Origin: Nymphaea colorata
Taxonomy: Eukaryota; Streptophyta; Magnoliopsida; Nymphaeales; Nymphaeaceae
DNA: 64,000 bases
Assembly: GCF_008831285.2 (NCBI RefSeq)
Contig: NC_045141.1
Location: 1,734,001 to 1,798,000 of the forward strand
Direction of reading: 5' to 3'
The notes beneath the pieces are model-generated. The model was not told where the DNA came from, did no database searches, and worked only from the letters and a program-made list of their open reading frames with translations. Below are positions 9,690-22,617 of the stretch, one piece after another (the stretch's first letter is position 1; each line of letters starts with the position of its first letter). The translations under genes and the position numbers were made by a program.

Positions 9690-10402
9690 AAGGATAACAC
9701 CCTTATATGAACAACATGTTCGTGAAAGACCTTATGTGTTAAACCCTTGGTAAGCGGATCCGCAATCATAGAGTTTGTCACAATATGCTCTAAAGACACC
9801 TAACCATTTTGTATCATCTCTTTAACAGCCAAAAAAACTTTATGTCGATGTGCTTCGACTTTGACAAACTACGGTTGTTATAAGAGTACATGACTGCTGA
9901 ATTATTGTCACACAATAATCTTAGTGGTCTTTCTACACCATTCATAATGCGTAGCCCCGTGACAAAATTCTGCAACCATAAAGCATGATTGGATGCCTCA
10001 TAACATACTATGCTACTTTGTTGGCACCCAGCAAAGTCAGAATCTAAATACCCAATGATCTCCTACTGGTGTGACTTCCTGTATGTGAGCATAAAACCCT
10101 TTGTTCTTTGTAAGTCCCTCAATACCCTTTTGGCTGCTTTCCAATGATCCATCCTAGGATTACTTAAGTATATGCCTAACATTTCAACGATAAATGCAAT
10201 ATCCAAACGAGTACAAACCTGAGCATACATAAGGGTTTCCCACAACAGACGAATAGGGAATCCTTTTCATTTCCTTAAATTTGATTTCACTTTTAGGGCA
10301 CTGTTTGAGACTAAACTTGTCTCCTTTAGCAACTGGAGTATCTCCTGGTTTGCAATCCTTCATGCCGTATCGCTAAAGCACCTTATCAATGTAGGCCTTT
10401 TT
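9690..10402 (-). pseudogene. Copia RT C-terminus and RNase H, broken
   Basis: Minus-strand relic with the copia order. First is a segment with RYGMKDCKPGDTPVAKGDKF; it contains an in-frame stop. Next is the open frame 10245-10063 with CTRLDIAFIVEMLG, YLSNPRMDHWKAAKRVLRDL and TKGFMLTYRKS. An RNase H-like part follows with FAGCQQS, LLCDNNSAV, LSKSKHIDIKF, MIADPLTKGL and KVFHEHV. Several stops and frame changes interrupt it. Homology stops abruptly near 10402 at a T-run, so gag, protease, integrase and most of RT are absent. Confidence 0.85.
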
Positions 10403-11479
10403 TTTAAATCAAACCATGATTGCATGAAACCTAGCTTAAAACTTCAAAGTTTAAGCTCTTGAAATGTTAATTTTCAGCCATGAATGTGATGTTGTCCATA
10501 GAATTAGATAAAGTTCTAATCTCATTCTAATTGGCACCCTAAAAGTATTTTTAGGAGTTGCTGATTTCATTCATAAATTTTTAGATTTGCATGGGAGTAA
10601 TTTTTATCCCAAAATGTTGCAAAATTATATTCAAAATCTAATTTTTATTTCTTTCAAAAGAGAAGATCAAATATGATGAAATTGTCAAAGGAATGGAGAA
10701 TGTTTTGGCATAAAATCTAAAATCTAATTTGGTTTGTTTTTTTTTTTTAAAAAAAGTTCTCTAAATCTTCATATTTAATCCCAATGTGAATACACAACAC
10801 AAATGGGAGCATGTTCTCAAGAAGAACATTCCTCTTGATGATTTAGATCCTTAACTTATGAAAAGTTAAGCATAATTTCAATGATTTGTCTTTATTTTCT
10901 AAGAAAAACTCTCTTAAAATTGACTTTTTTGATTTTGAACCATATAAATTAGTACAAAATCTGATTTTATGGCTACTTTGAGACAAAAATGGATGTAGTC
11001 CACGTCTCTTATATATTTTGAAGCTTGATTTTAACATCATTTTAAATATGATTGTCATCATTTTAATGATTTTAAACATACTTAGAGAAAGTCCTATATT
11101 CCAATTAAAAAATCAATTTTTTGTGTGTGTGGATTACAAAATGAATGTTATGTTGAATGAATGTTGACAAAACATGAGCTCAAGTAGTTTCCCTTTCTTT
11201 CATGCATTTTCACTCACCAAATCAAGTTGCACATATGCATATCTTATTTTAAGTTGCAAAAAGTGACAGTTATATTGTAATAAGAATGTGGAAATCCCGC
11301 TTAGTTTCAAAAAAAAAAAAACACAAATAGTATACCTCAATTTGGTCAAAGTACATTTGAAAACAACATGTTTTTTAACATTTTGAAACCAACATTTTAT
11401 CAAAAGAATAAGTTCCACTTAAGCAATTTCAATTTTTCTCTAAAAAGAAAACACATTTGAAATCCAATTTGTGTTTACG
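10403..11479. other. AT-rich non-coding sequence
   Basis: No gene, terminal repeat or strong similarity to other parts of the window was recognised. The left boundary is the truncation point of the copia fragment. Confidence 0.5.
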
Positions 11480-12150
11480 AAGACTTAGCTATCTTCCATC
11501 CAAAATCAATTCATTTGCTAAGTTTAACTTAGTCATTTTTTCAAAATTTGATCACAAGTAGACTCAAAATCATGAAATGATCTTGAGTTCAGAACAAAGA
11601 AGTAGATCTCAATCTCTAAAATCCCAAATTTTTTAATCAATTTCTCAATTATCTATCCAATTTTTCAACTCAAATTTGCTAAATTACCAAGCAGGTTTCC
11701 AAAATCTTGGATCAAAGCCACGATCCAAAACAATTTTTAGTATCCTTGCCATATTTGAAATTCAATTCAAATGGCATATTTTTTACCAAAACAATCATCT
11801 TCAGTTTGAACATTATTCAATCTTCCAATTTTATCCCAAAGAATTTGTCCAAATTCTTAAAAAAAAAATAAGTTGAATTTTCAAGTAACTTGTCAGAACA
11901 AGTTAATTTTCCAAACAACTTTTCCAAACTTTACTCCAATTTGCCAAAAACATGTTTAAAATCACTTGTTCAAAATCAAGTTCAAAATAAATTTTTAATA
12001 TCAATTTCAACCCTCTATGCACAAGCATATAGATTGCATCAAATGACTTGCATACGATATGAGGAATACTTAGTCCTTGGTTTGACTATCCCTATTAAAG
12101 GTGGCAGGAATGGGTGGACCTCATACTGATGGGTGGATTCCTTTTTTCTT
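11480..12150 (+). repeat. LTR-like repeat, inverted relative copy of 31890-32590
   Basis: Reads along the reverse complement of 31890-32590. Shared landmarks in order are ATTTGCTAAG..ACTTAG, runs of AATTTTCAA-type words, CTTGGATCAAAGCC / CTTGGATCAAGGCC, CCCTCTATG, AAATGACTTG, AGGAATACTTAGTC and GATGGGTGGAT. In the other copy this block lies on the 3' side of a Ty3/gypsy LTR, so this is probably a related, partly eroded LTR in plus orientation. Confidence 0.65.
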
Positions 12151-12883
12151 GAAAATTTCCTCCACACCCAATTTGAACTTTTTCTGGTTTGCACAACTCC
12201 CTATACTCAATCAAATGACTCTGTGGATGGGAGGGGTGTGACTGGATGGCAATCAAGATGGGACTCATCATCTTCTGTCAAGGATTTCTTGGATCATACA
12301 TAAGTCATTTCCACAATGCCGGTTATCAATTACATGAGCCTTTTATGGCCATACCTACCGACATCATATTTGTATGCCTTTATGATTAATTGAGGAGATT
12401 CTATGTTCCTTTTAGTTCTATAAATTATCCTACCCTCCTCAATTTAGGAGTTTTATGAAGCCCATGTATGCTCTCTCAAGTTTTCAAATTTATCTTTTAA
12501 AAATGTGTGCAATAGATCCACCTATTTTGCATATACTCATGAATTTTGAACTTACCTATATTATGTCTTGGTGATCATGTTATCGGGTTATGTCTAGGAC
12601 ATTAGTTCAAGATATAGTCTTACAATTGGACCAACCAATTGGATTAAAAAGTCATCCCATTAGTACAAAAATGGACAACAATCCTGTATATCGATGGGTG
12701 AACTAGGAGAATTAGAGAGCCCAAACTTAGAAAACCCTTTGGAGGAGTCTATGCTAGCACCATAGATTTCGTACATAAGCATACCTCAAATTTTGGATAA
12801 ATCAAGATCATTCAACCCATTAATTCCCTTTAGGTTCCAAGACTAATTTTCAAAATAATGCATATAAGCAAAATTCTTAAGAA
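12151..12883. other. Non-coding, possible LTR/leader continuation
   Basis: Contains a TATA-like CTATAAAT near 12419-12426 followed by pyrimidine-rich sequence, compatible with the promoter part of an LTR. No LTR edge or primer site could be placed. Confidence 0.3.
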
Positions 12884-13449
12884 ATGCATTGTTTGATTCA
12901 ATTGTTTGCTTTGATGTATGAGAAAGAATGTCCTGCCTTGTCTCCAAATCCATGTCTAAACCCAATGTTAAAATTCTTTTCGAGTCTCTATTGGGTCAAC
13001 TTGTGTCAATATCTAAACAAACTTTCTCTTGCCAAGATGGACTCAGAAAGCATATTTTCCTATGGCAGTATCTTATTTAGATTATGTTAAGGTTGATCTA
13101 GACTTTGCATCGAGTCTATTTACTCAATGGTATCTTTCATGGTATCTAACTTTCTGGTGTATATTATCGGACCACTTAGAAGATTTTGTTATCTAAGAGT
13201 AGTCAATCTTGTCATGCATCCTATCAATAGCAATTTAATCCATGCAATCGCCGAAAGATAGAACCCAAGGACCAACACATTTTGGTTCCTATGGGGTGAA
13301 ATGACTATCGCCCTAGATGAATTTTCCAACAGCATGGGTTTGCTCGAAACAAAAGGTGACCCAAGATGACCAATTAAAGACTAGTTCCTAGTCAATCAAA
13401 GTGAAGTCAAAACTCTAAAAGTGATTCACAAACTCATGGGAAAGTAGAG
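12884..13449 (+). pseudogene. Plant-mobile-domain-like reading frame, several stops
   Basis: One plus-strand frame runs from an ATG at 12884 to 13449 with six in-frame stops. Its second half holds LVMHPINSNLIHAIAER, then a stop where the family has Trp, then NPRTNTFWFLWGEMTIALDE and FSNSMGL. This matches the core pattern of the plant mobile domain (aminotransferase-like, PF10536): E-R-W-x-P-x-T-x-T-F, then G-E-M-T-x-L. The domain occurs in some plant Ty3/gypsy elements, MULEs and domesticated host genes such as MAIN/MAIL. An LTR-like block 0.7 kb upstream favours a retrotransposon origin. Identification by motif only. Confidence 0.5.
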
Positions 13450-14130
13450 TTGGCCATTTCTAGAAAAAATAGACATCAATAGCTCCAATTAAAAGAACTT
13501 AGTGAAACACATTCCTAATATGTCAATCCTGCTTCACTCTCCATAAAAGCCATAAACAAGTACAAAAATTCCATAGTGTTATTATACTGTGGGTCTCTAT
13601 TCCTCAACAATGAAGAGTACATAATGGACTTCTGCACTGCTCGTTTCCTCATAAAGTGAGGGCATGTCAAAGTCCACTGCATATCCCTACCAATGGAAGA
13701 CTTGGCATTTCTTTGCAAATTATTGACCAAATTTTCAATGATGGGCATCGTTCACCTGATAACCACATGCGAGGATGATGTCACCTCCCTTATCGGGCTC
13801 CAGACACACCTTGCTGGGAAGTCCTTGGTGGCTTCCCCCCCCAAAAAAAAAAATCCTTGATGGCAAATTTTTTTAGCAGTAGGGGAGGTTAGTGTCACCT
13901 CCTTTGTTTGCATTGAGGGAGGCTGATGCCTCCCCTCCACAGCACCAGTGTCACTAGGGAAGGCATTTCTGGCACCACAGGAGGAAGGATGGCCTCTTCC
14001 ACATGATGATCGCAGGAAGTTAGGCAAATGTTAGATGCCCATTCTTTTTTTTTTAGTGAAAAAAAGTGCCCGGTTGGATGTTGAGTGTTGAGTGTACCCT
14101 TATGCCATAAAACTGGTGTAAGGGGAGACA
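13450..14130. other. No supportable gene
   Basis: Contains overlapping short minus-strand frames (13515-13748, 13752-14027) with no recognisable motif, and a C-run/A-run near 13837. A relation to the mobile-domain relic upstream could not be shown. Confidence 0.4.
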
Positions 14131-14153
14131 CTTTATATATATATATATATATA
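14131..14153. repeat. (TA)n microsatellite
   Basis: Short perfect TA run followed by an AAAT-type run. Confidence 0.9.
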
Positions 14154-14797
14154 AATAAATAAATGATACAAGGAGAAGTGTTCACAAATAGATTCAGTTT
14201 ATAATTGACGATGCAAAAGTGATATACGTACCAAAGACAATACTAAACTGTTAACCAATTTATTGATGATGTAGGAGCTTAATAGCTAGAAACTAGATCA
14301 ATTTAATCCAATCTCCCAATGGATGTAGCGATTGAATTTATAAATGATGTGATAGATGAGAATATATAACTTTTTTTGACAGATTTTAAGCTTAAATATT
14401 TCCAAAATTTTATTGCGATAATGTGTATTTATAGGAAAGAACTTAATAAGCTTAGGCATTGGACAGTTCTAATTTTTATCTTCGATCACATCCCAACTAC
14501 TCTTGCACTCTAATTTTTAATATTTTCTTATGTCACCCAATAATTTGAGTGCAATAGGCACAATTCAACTTTACATTAGGCACAAAATCAGACATTTTAC
14601 AAAATTTGAATACAAAAGTCTATCAAATAATCCTATCTTTGTCAATTTCATGTATGAGCTTATAATGCAAGATTGCTAGAAAACTCCCTCTACACGCACA
14701 CACTTTTCCCACAACTTGAACAACTCTGACTTCTTAATTTATGTACCTCTACTTCATTACATGTGAAGGATATATTAAGACATACTATGAAGTCATT

Positions 14798-14799
<2 letters not shown>

Positions 14800-14863
<64 letters not shown>

Positions 14864-14882
14864 GAGAGAGAGAGAGAGAGAG
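14800..14882. repeat. Long compound microsatellite (TA)n(GA)n
   Basis: About 29 TA units followed by about 11 GA units. It has the same TA-then-GA order as 5562-5630 and 16272-16319. The 124-codon minus frame across it is simple-sequence translation. Confidence 0.95.
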
Positions 14883-16269
14883 AATGATGGCTTTGACAAT
14901 CCAAAGTCATCCAACCATCTAACCAGAGCCATCCATTGAAAGTAGATGGATGGTTGAGAGAAAAATAAGGAAAAAATTATATAAACTAATACTAGATGAC
15001 AAAAATACCAATCACCTTTTTCTCCTTGTGTTTTTATTAACCATCCATCATGATAGATTAACAATCCTAGTTAGGTGATCTAAAATGCTAAAGTCACTAT
15101 TCAATTTTTCTATAATATAACATAAAGAATCCACGAAAAGAATAAGGTTTCAGTCTGCACCCATTGTTTACCTCAATGCATGCATTGCAACTGCTAATAA
15201 AGAAATATTATGCAAAAATTCTTAAACCAACATCAACCTTCTAAATCTTGATAGTTTAACTAGTGCCACTTAAATTTATCAGTTAAGGTTCATTCAGTAC
15301 AATATTGAAAGAAAAAATTTCATTTCTGAATAGGTGATAAGATTAGAATGCTATATATCCCCTCTGTGATGTGTCTACCCACAAAATGATTCCTACAAGT
15401 ACCCAATTGATCAAGGCATTGTAACCAGACCACAATTGCGATAAAAAAGATGGTAGGTTTCAAAAGAGCTGTAATCACTTGCTTAGGTATTTCAAGGGTT
15501 TAGAAGATGAAGACTATGCCCTTCAGTCCATATAAGATAATGTCTCCTTTGAATTTACTGATTAGTTCTATTTTTTTCTATGTTTAACTGCTTTTCATTT
15601 TTTAATGACATCTACACTGAATTCTATATTGAGTTGGATAGTTTCTAAATATGTTAAATGTTAATTCTTTTCTTTCCTCCCCATCATTTCAGCGTCTTTG
15701 AATTTGAAAGACCAAGATGCAAATTTTCAGTCCAAAAAGGATTGACACATACTTTTACAAGGTAATTTATAAATACATGGTTTTACTATTCTTCCTCTAG
15801 ATTTTATGGTACTTTTGGAGGGAAAGTGATTTTCACTTGTTTTTATCTTTCTTCTTCCATAATTAGTTGTCAATTACTAAACTATTACTTTTTTTTATTT
15901 CTGACATTAATTTGTGCATTGACATGAGAAATTCTGAGTTACTTGGATAAGTAAAAAAGGTTTCTATGAAATGTTGATAATTAACAAGTTATAAACCAAG
16001 AGTCTTTCTACAATAAGACATAATACATAAAATGATTTGGTGCCATTAATAGATCGGTACATTGTTGTAGTGTTCACTAATAATTCAATGGAAGACTTCT
16101 AATGCATTGGAGAAGACCCGACAAGTAATCATCTAAGTAAATGCATTGTCCGTATGCAGCATTTATCCATACGCATTGGTTCCACTCAATCTTGCTACCA
16201 ATCTAGTGAGTAACACAATAAATGAGTGGGAGAGACATGAGGAGACAATTTGATGATTCAGAGACTCAA

Positions 16270-16271
<2 letters not shown>
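14883..16271. other. AT-rich, no recognisable gene
   Basis: Only short frames. No terminal repeats, RNA gene or protein motif was recognised. Confidence 0.5.
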
Positions 16272-16306
<35 letters not shown>

Positions 16307-16319
16307 GAGAGAGAGAGAG
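16272..16319. repeat. Compound microsatellite (TA)n(GA)n
   Basis: About 15 TA units followed by about 8 GA units, the third locus in the window with this order. Confidence 0.95.
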
Positions 16320-17307
16320 CATAATTAATATACCTATGAGAACACTCATTGCAGAAGGGATGCAAATGATTCCTTGAACAAACTAAGGCTGTAAAATGGA
16401 GATAGAGAGTGAGGGAGACATCACCAACTCAAAAACTAAGGTAAGTGAGAGAAAGAGGGAGTGATCAAGAGATATAGTGTGTGGGAGAAGGTTTACTTGT
16501 GGAGTGGAGGGGGGGTTGAATTGAGAATGGTTGGATTGTAGGAGAAGTAGAGGAGAGACATAGGAGAAAGTCTGCATATGAGAAAGGAAAAGGGAAGTTC
16601 CATGGGAGCTCAAGCAAGTCCAAAGGGAAAGACAGAGCGAGGGTTTCGAGCTCGAGCATTTTGAGAGGGAGCTTGAGCGTACTGCAGGTAAGTATTTACC
16701 ACAAAATGCCACAAAATGTGGTGGGTGTTTACATCATACATTCATCTGTCCAACCGCTTTGTCCAGTGTCCAATATTTGCGACAACAATGCAGAAAACAA
16801 AACAATGCGTTTTGCTCCATCGTGTTCCATCTCATTCGAATGATCTTTGAGGAGATTGTACATTAATGTGCTTTTGCGACTAGCAAACTTGAAGGACCTT
16901 TAGTGGCAACATGTGCTATAATAATGGTTCATTTAAATGGAACCTACTAAAGTCTCTCGGATATGGGCAACCCTATCCTCCTAAAAAAACTAGCTGAAAT
17001 ATAGGATGATGAAAAACTCATTCAAATATCCAATCATGATTTTATCCATGACCCTATTCTAATGATCAAGATTATGCCTTTAAAACATGACCCTTCAAAT
17101 TCAAATAATCAGGACATCTCTTCATTATCAGTCTACGTTGCTCTGTTGGGGTACTTCGTTTGCATGAAAAGACCAACTTCCACAAATGATGTTAAAAAGG
17201 GCTCTTGGTTAAGTAGAGTTTTGTGAAAAAGAAGAAGCTTTTCCGTCTATTCATTGCTTCCAAATGAAGGGATTTAGTCTGCTTACCCAATGAATGTTGT
17301 GTGGAAG

Positions 17308-17415
17308 AGGGGGGGGGGACTTCCAATGAACTCTAAGAAGACATTTTCTTTGGTTGAACAATGAGATACTTCAGACTTCCTATGAACCCTATGAAGACAT
17401 TTTTGTTTCTTGAAC
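17308..17415. repeat. Tandem duplication of about 68 bp
   Basis: The segment ACTTCCAATGAACTC..AAGACATTTT..TTGAACAATGAG is repeated as ACTTCCTATGAACCC..AAGACATTTT..TTGAACAATAAG immediately downstream, after a G-run. The copies are diverged and non-coding. Confidence 0.75.
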
Positions 17416-17689
17416 AATAAGTTACCCAGCCATATACTTCTTGATTCCATATGTTTGCTCACTATGGTGACAATAAGGAGAGTTAAGGGGATGATTTCCC
17501 ATATTCATCCAACTAAAACAAAAAAGAATCCCACAAAACTGAGACCATCAAGGAAGCTGCTAGAGAAGATGGAAGTTGTTTGCATTGTAGCTAGGAACGG
17601 CGATCACACCTTCGATAATATGAAACAAATCATTGTTTTTCAAAAGAAGTATTATGAGTGATATCTAGGTGTCGACAGCTAAAAACTCC

Positions 17690-18113
17690 CATTGTCTACA
17701 TCAGCAGGTGTTCCGCAAATTGATGATGCCCATATACAGGAAGATGAGTAGGATGTTTAACTCATACAAACCATCTAGGCAGAAGATGCAAAGCTTGTAG
17801 GTGAATAAACCTTAGGAGAATGCAGAAGGTCAGACGTTCTCCCTATTGCCACCAATTGTCAACCCACATCACCTCCTTCTCACAAGTATGAGAAGCATGC
17901 TAGAAATTCCCAAGCAGTTGAGCCAATCATGGAACATGTGAGAGAAGGTGTGATGGTAGATGAACATCTGGCAAAAAAGAAGTGCTCCCCATCTATAGCA
18001 CTTAGGAAGTTGACATCCCTTGGCAATACATATGACAAAATACTTAAATGCAAGCTGAAGAGGCATGATCTTCAAAGGCATCCACAAGTGGGTAAGGGTT
18101 CAGTAGTTTCCTA
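17690..18113 (+). pseudogene. Unrecognised coding-like segment with stops
   Basis: A single plus-strand frame reads with protein-like composition from about 17690 to the stop at 18113 and contains a few in-frame stops in its first third. Its last part (17929-18113) is open: MEHVREGVMVDEHLAKKKCS and onward to a lysine/histidine-rich end. I recognise no family. Its position downstream on the same strand as the mobile-domain relic and upstream of an acidic stretch (about 18280-18420) could mean remnants of one retroelement protein, but this is a guess. Confidence 0.25.
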
Positions 18114-19795
18114 GAACTATTGAGTAGAAGGCAAACATTGGCCAGGGCCAAGCATTTGTGTAGAACTCTTGAAGGGATGAAGAGAGCTATGAGTAGAGGA
18201 GAATTTCATATAAAAAAATGAAGACTGAATGAAAGAAGAAGAAAGAGAACAAAAAGCACATTAGAACTAGAAAATGCATTACATGTTTGGAGAAGGAGGA
18301 AGATGAGAATGAGGAAGATTCTAAAGAGGAAGACATGATGAAGAAAATGGAGAGGATGAAGATGAGAAGACAAAGTTGGATGAGGAAGATAGATTTATGG
18401 ATTCGAGACCAGGCAGAAAGAATAGGGCCATAGGAAAGATCTAGAAAAAGTACAAGTATGATTACCTAACCATGTTATCTAACTGCATGTCATGAGTATT
18501 GTTTGTTTCCAATTGTACTTATTTGATTTCTCATATCCTTTGTTGCGGATGGTTTTGTTTATTAGGCATCTTTTTTTTTCTTCAATTACTAGTGATATTT
18601 GTTATTTCGCTATGTCTGCCACCAGATTTGTCATATAGTTGTCATCTGTTATTCCATTCGCTAGTGTTTTTTATTTAGCTTTTAACATTTTTCTGCTCAT
18701 GTCCTTTGTCACCAACATTTGAGCTATCTTTATGTCTAGTAATGCAACAATGCATTTTATTCACTTTCCTATGGCTGCAGGTGCAAGGTCTTTTTACTGT
18801 CTGATACAACTTGCTTATGGTGTCCTAGTAGTACTCAAAGCTACTCAAATTTCTGAAGAAATAGTTGAGGGATTTGCATTTCAATGAACTTCAAAACTAA
18901 ATGTCATTTAAGATGGATAACTGAACTTGTAATTTGATACTAAAACCCATATCAGTGACTGTGAAATGACTATCATACTGGATTATTTACATCATATTCA
19001 AGGACTGAATTAGAATGTCTTCCACCTAATCTTTGCTCATACTTCCTCTTCAACACCTAAAACATTTCGTACAAGCTTCACACGATCATGCTACATTATT
19101 TGACTAATTGGTTATTTTGCTTTAAACTATCGTTTAGTTGTTATCTTATTGTCAAACTTTTTTGTTGTTGTTTTCTCTTCCATTCATTGTCGAATATGTT
19201 GATCTTCTTGCATTCCCCATTAATCATTGATAAGTTCTTTATTCACTATTATTTTTGTACAATTATTGACAAATTTTTCTTATGTTACAAATGATATCAA
19301 ATTCATAAACTTGCTTGTTTTGTAATTCATTCACTATCAATATTTATTGTCCTATTATAAAACTAGTTGACCTTGTTTTTATGTTATCTTATCTATGTGA
19401 AAGGAGTTGGTCTCATGTCTTCTGAGTGTAGGTGATTTGGATGCCTTATCGGCTACTAGGATAACATGATGAGAATGATGCTTCATACACAAAGAATTAA
19501 TTGAGGAGGAATATTTGGCTACTTTACATGACTATTATATAACAATGGTATGGTGGATGAGCGCTTAGGTAAGTTGGGCCCAATTCCTCAACCGAAGCAG
19601 CTGATGATCAGGTTTCAAAATGTAAGTGCACAAATTTGAGGTGTGGTGAGAGAGATATTTTGATCAAATTTGCAATTGGGAGTATGGTGGAGGTCTTGTA
19701 GAGCCATACAAAGGAAACTCACAATTATGTTGAAGCATATAGAGAAATGAATATGCTTTTAAATGTTCAGCATGAGGGGAGGGAGAGGGATCATG
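18114..19795. other. No supportable gene; acidic coding-like relic near 18280-18430
   Basis: Around 18280-18430 the plus strand is purine-rich and encodes mainly Glu, Asp and Lys in shifting frames. The last 200 bp before the solo LTR has protein-like words in changing frames. Everything else is AT-rich without motifs. Confidence 0.35.
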
Positions 19796-20185
19796 TGTAA
19801 CGTTACGAACTTCTGGGCAGGTCGGGTCAGATCAGGGTCCAAACCCGGACCTGAGCTCCATGCGAAGAGGAGCCCGACGCCCCTTCTCTCGCGTCTTCTC
19901 CCTCAACCTTACCTCATCTCCCTCGTCCCGCTGGGTTGCACACAGCACAAGGAAGAAGGAGGCAGAAGAGATGGCAGCAGCGGAGAAGGTGAAGGGCGAC
20001 AGCGGTGGTGGCGCGTAGGTAAGCCACTGATTCCCCTCTCTTCTTTCTTCTCCTCCTCCCTCTTTCGCTGTTTTCCTCTTCTGACGCCTCTAGCTCAGTC
20101 CAATAGGCGATAGGATTCAGACCCATCAAAGGTAGGCCCGATTGCTCTTCGTTGAATGCCCCTCTTTCTCTCGTGCTCCTTACTC

Positions 20186-20188
<3 letters not shown>

Positions 20189-20225
<37 letters not shown>
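20189..20225. repeat. (CT)n microsatellite inside the solo LTR
   Basis: About 18 CT units within a longer pyrimidine-rich tract (about 20150-20480). It generates overlapping serine-leucine frames that are not genes. Confidence 0.95.
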
Positions 20226-20227
<2 letters not shown>

Positions 20228-21505
20228 GGTCTCTCTTACTCTCTCCGTCTGTCTCTTCCCTATGTGTCATCGTTCTCTCTCCCTGCTCACTCTCGCGTCT
20301 CTTTAGTCACGCCTTCCTCTACATTCTCTCTCACTCTCTCTTTGCCCACGCCCTCTGCTCGAGCCCTCTCCCTCAACCGAACAGTCCCTTGCGTCTTTCC
20401 TTCTCTCTTGCGCCAGACCCTTCTCTCTCACCCGAACCCTTGGTTCCCCCTCTCTCACTCGTCTTCAGCCTCCCACACAGCTATTGTGGGCCACTTCTAA
20501 CAACAAACCCCTCTTTTAAACCTCCATTTTCACCGATTTTGATTCTCATGTGGCTGTTGGATTGGATTGCAGTTGGGGACGCGTTCTTCCCTCATAACAG
20601 TGACTAGAAGGCATTAGTGGTGGTGGCATTGCATGGTTTTTGCCATTTGAGGATCGTTGAATGCTTGAGGTGGCTGCCGGAAGCAGCGCAGCAGTTCGGA
20701 CTCTTTGATTGGGGTGAGCGACATCTAACCGAGCCTAGATTGTTGTAAATTTTCTGTTGGAGTACGTATAATTATTGTTTGAGCATGCTAGAATTAAGAA
20801 TTGATGATTTAGAAGGCATGCTAGAGATGTCGCTATTTTGGGGAAGGTCTAGGACTCAAGTGGATGGACGATGATCCATATCTACAATGATCTTATAAGC
20901 ATGATAGATTGATTTTCGAAGAAATGAGGAAGCATGGTAGAGATTGTATTGTTGTGGAGAACGTTAGAATCGTTTTGGTGAGCTTGGAGAAATATGCTTC
21001 TATTGATGTGCATATACGTTGTATGTTGAGAATCTTATGGTGGGAAAGACACCTCAACTAAGGAAAACAAGTGAGAATCATACATGTGATAAGTCGAATA
21101 CAAGTTTTGAGTTGTAATCGTTGGCGGCAACCTCGTGGGTTGGGTAGAGACCCTTTTTGGAGGGTTTTGTGGGTCGACACCCATTTGAGGCGAAGACATG
21201 CCTCGATGATGATATTTTTATATTTGTATCGATTGTAAGCGAAACGAGTAAAGAACTTACCATTTGGTTATGTTTGCAGGTAAACCGGGCACATCAAGTA
21301 GGCCTTGAGCAACGTGGGTCGTAGTTCGAGGTGTTTAGTGGGCGCGCGACAGGTATGGTGACATTCCAGGCAAATCCCTGCCTGGGCAAATGTGTGAATG
21401 TGTGTTCCTAGGGTCATGGGATTCTAGGATTTGTAATGTGAACTGATTGATTGTTTTGAGATTGAATGAGCGTATGCATGTACATGAATTGATATATGAT
21501 ATGAA

Positions 21506-22010
21506 GGGTTCTGAAAGGCTATTAGTAATTGTTTTGAAAATGTTACGCCTTTGCATGTGTATGCTAGAATTAATAACTGTTTAGGATAGATGAGGTGGGG
21601 TATCGAGTCGAGTGTCTCCTCGACCCCAATTATGCATTAAAAAGCATCCTAGAATGATAATTGTCTAGGACAGATACGAGCCAATCACGGATCGAGACTA
21701 CTCTCCATGGTTTGGCTAAGTTTTGAAAGGTGTGACTGATGTGTGTGATTGTGAATGATTTGTCATGTGACAAGTTCTGTTTTGGAAAGCTATTAGAAGC
21801 CTGTTTTGAAAACTGTTACGCATTTGCATGTGCATGCTAGAATTGATAACTGCTTAGGACAGATGAGGTGGGGTATCGAGTCGAGTGTCTCCTCGACCCC
21901 GATTGTGCATTAGAGAGCATCATAGAATGATAATTGCATAGGACAGATATGAGCCATCACGGATTGAGACTACTCTCCGGGATTTGGCCAAGTTTTGAAA
22001 GATCTGATTG
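21506..22010. repeat. Tandem duplication inside the solo LTR, unit about 273 bp
   Basis: Two direct copies. The landmark GGTGGGGTATCGAGTCGAGT and the words around GCTAGAATT (21563 and 21836) recur at a 273-bp offset. Copies differ by scattered substitutions and a few indels. Confidence 0.9.
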
Positions 22011-22617
22011 ATGTGTTCGATAAGATGTGAATTTTTATGAATGTGAATGTGGTGAATTGTTGCATATGTATTGCCGTGGGCAATAATGAAATTGATTGGA
22101 ATTGGAGGGTAGTTGTACCCGTATTGTATGACGGCTAGCTATGACTGTTAATGTTATGTATAGACCTTGTGGGGAGACAATTGGAGGTGTGAGTGCACTC
22201 GTGAAGTGAACCAAACTCATGAGCTAGCCGGTCATTTTGTGATTGTGCAATTATAATGATAATAATGAAAGAATAAGAGTTGAGAGGCCAGTGGGTTGTG
22301 GCATTGTGTTTGGGAGACCTCCCGCTTTCGCCACTGGTCTCGCCTGTTCGGAGCGCAGGCGGTGCAAGGCCCCAGGGTACTGTTGTGTGTTGTGCTTGGA
22401 GCATGGGCTCCCGCCTTCCCAACCTGGGTGTCCTAGGGAAGGCTGAGTATCTCTCCTTGGAATTCACACATCCATGGATGAGTCCTCTACCGCTGTAGCG
22501 GATGAATGGATCCATACCGTTATGGGCCACCACGGGGGTTGTCTCTCGACTATGGGCCGCCCATGGTGTGCACGTACATGTGTTTGCACCCACAGGAACT
22601 GTCAATTCACTAAAGCG

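Noticed and set aside
20152-20607. Ser/Leu-rich plus-strand frames of 151 and 114 codons
   Set aside because: Produced by the CT microsatellite and pyrimidine-rich tract inside the solo LTR.
21506-22010. CRISPR-like direct repeats
   Set aside because: Only two long copies, in a plant LTR; no short repeat-spacer pattern. No array elsewhere either.
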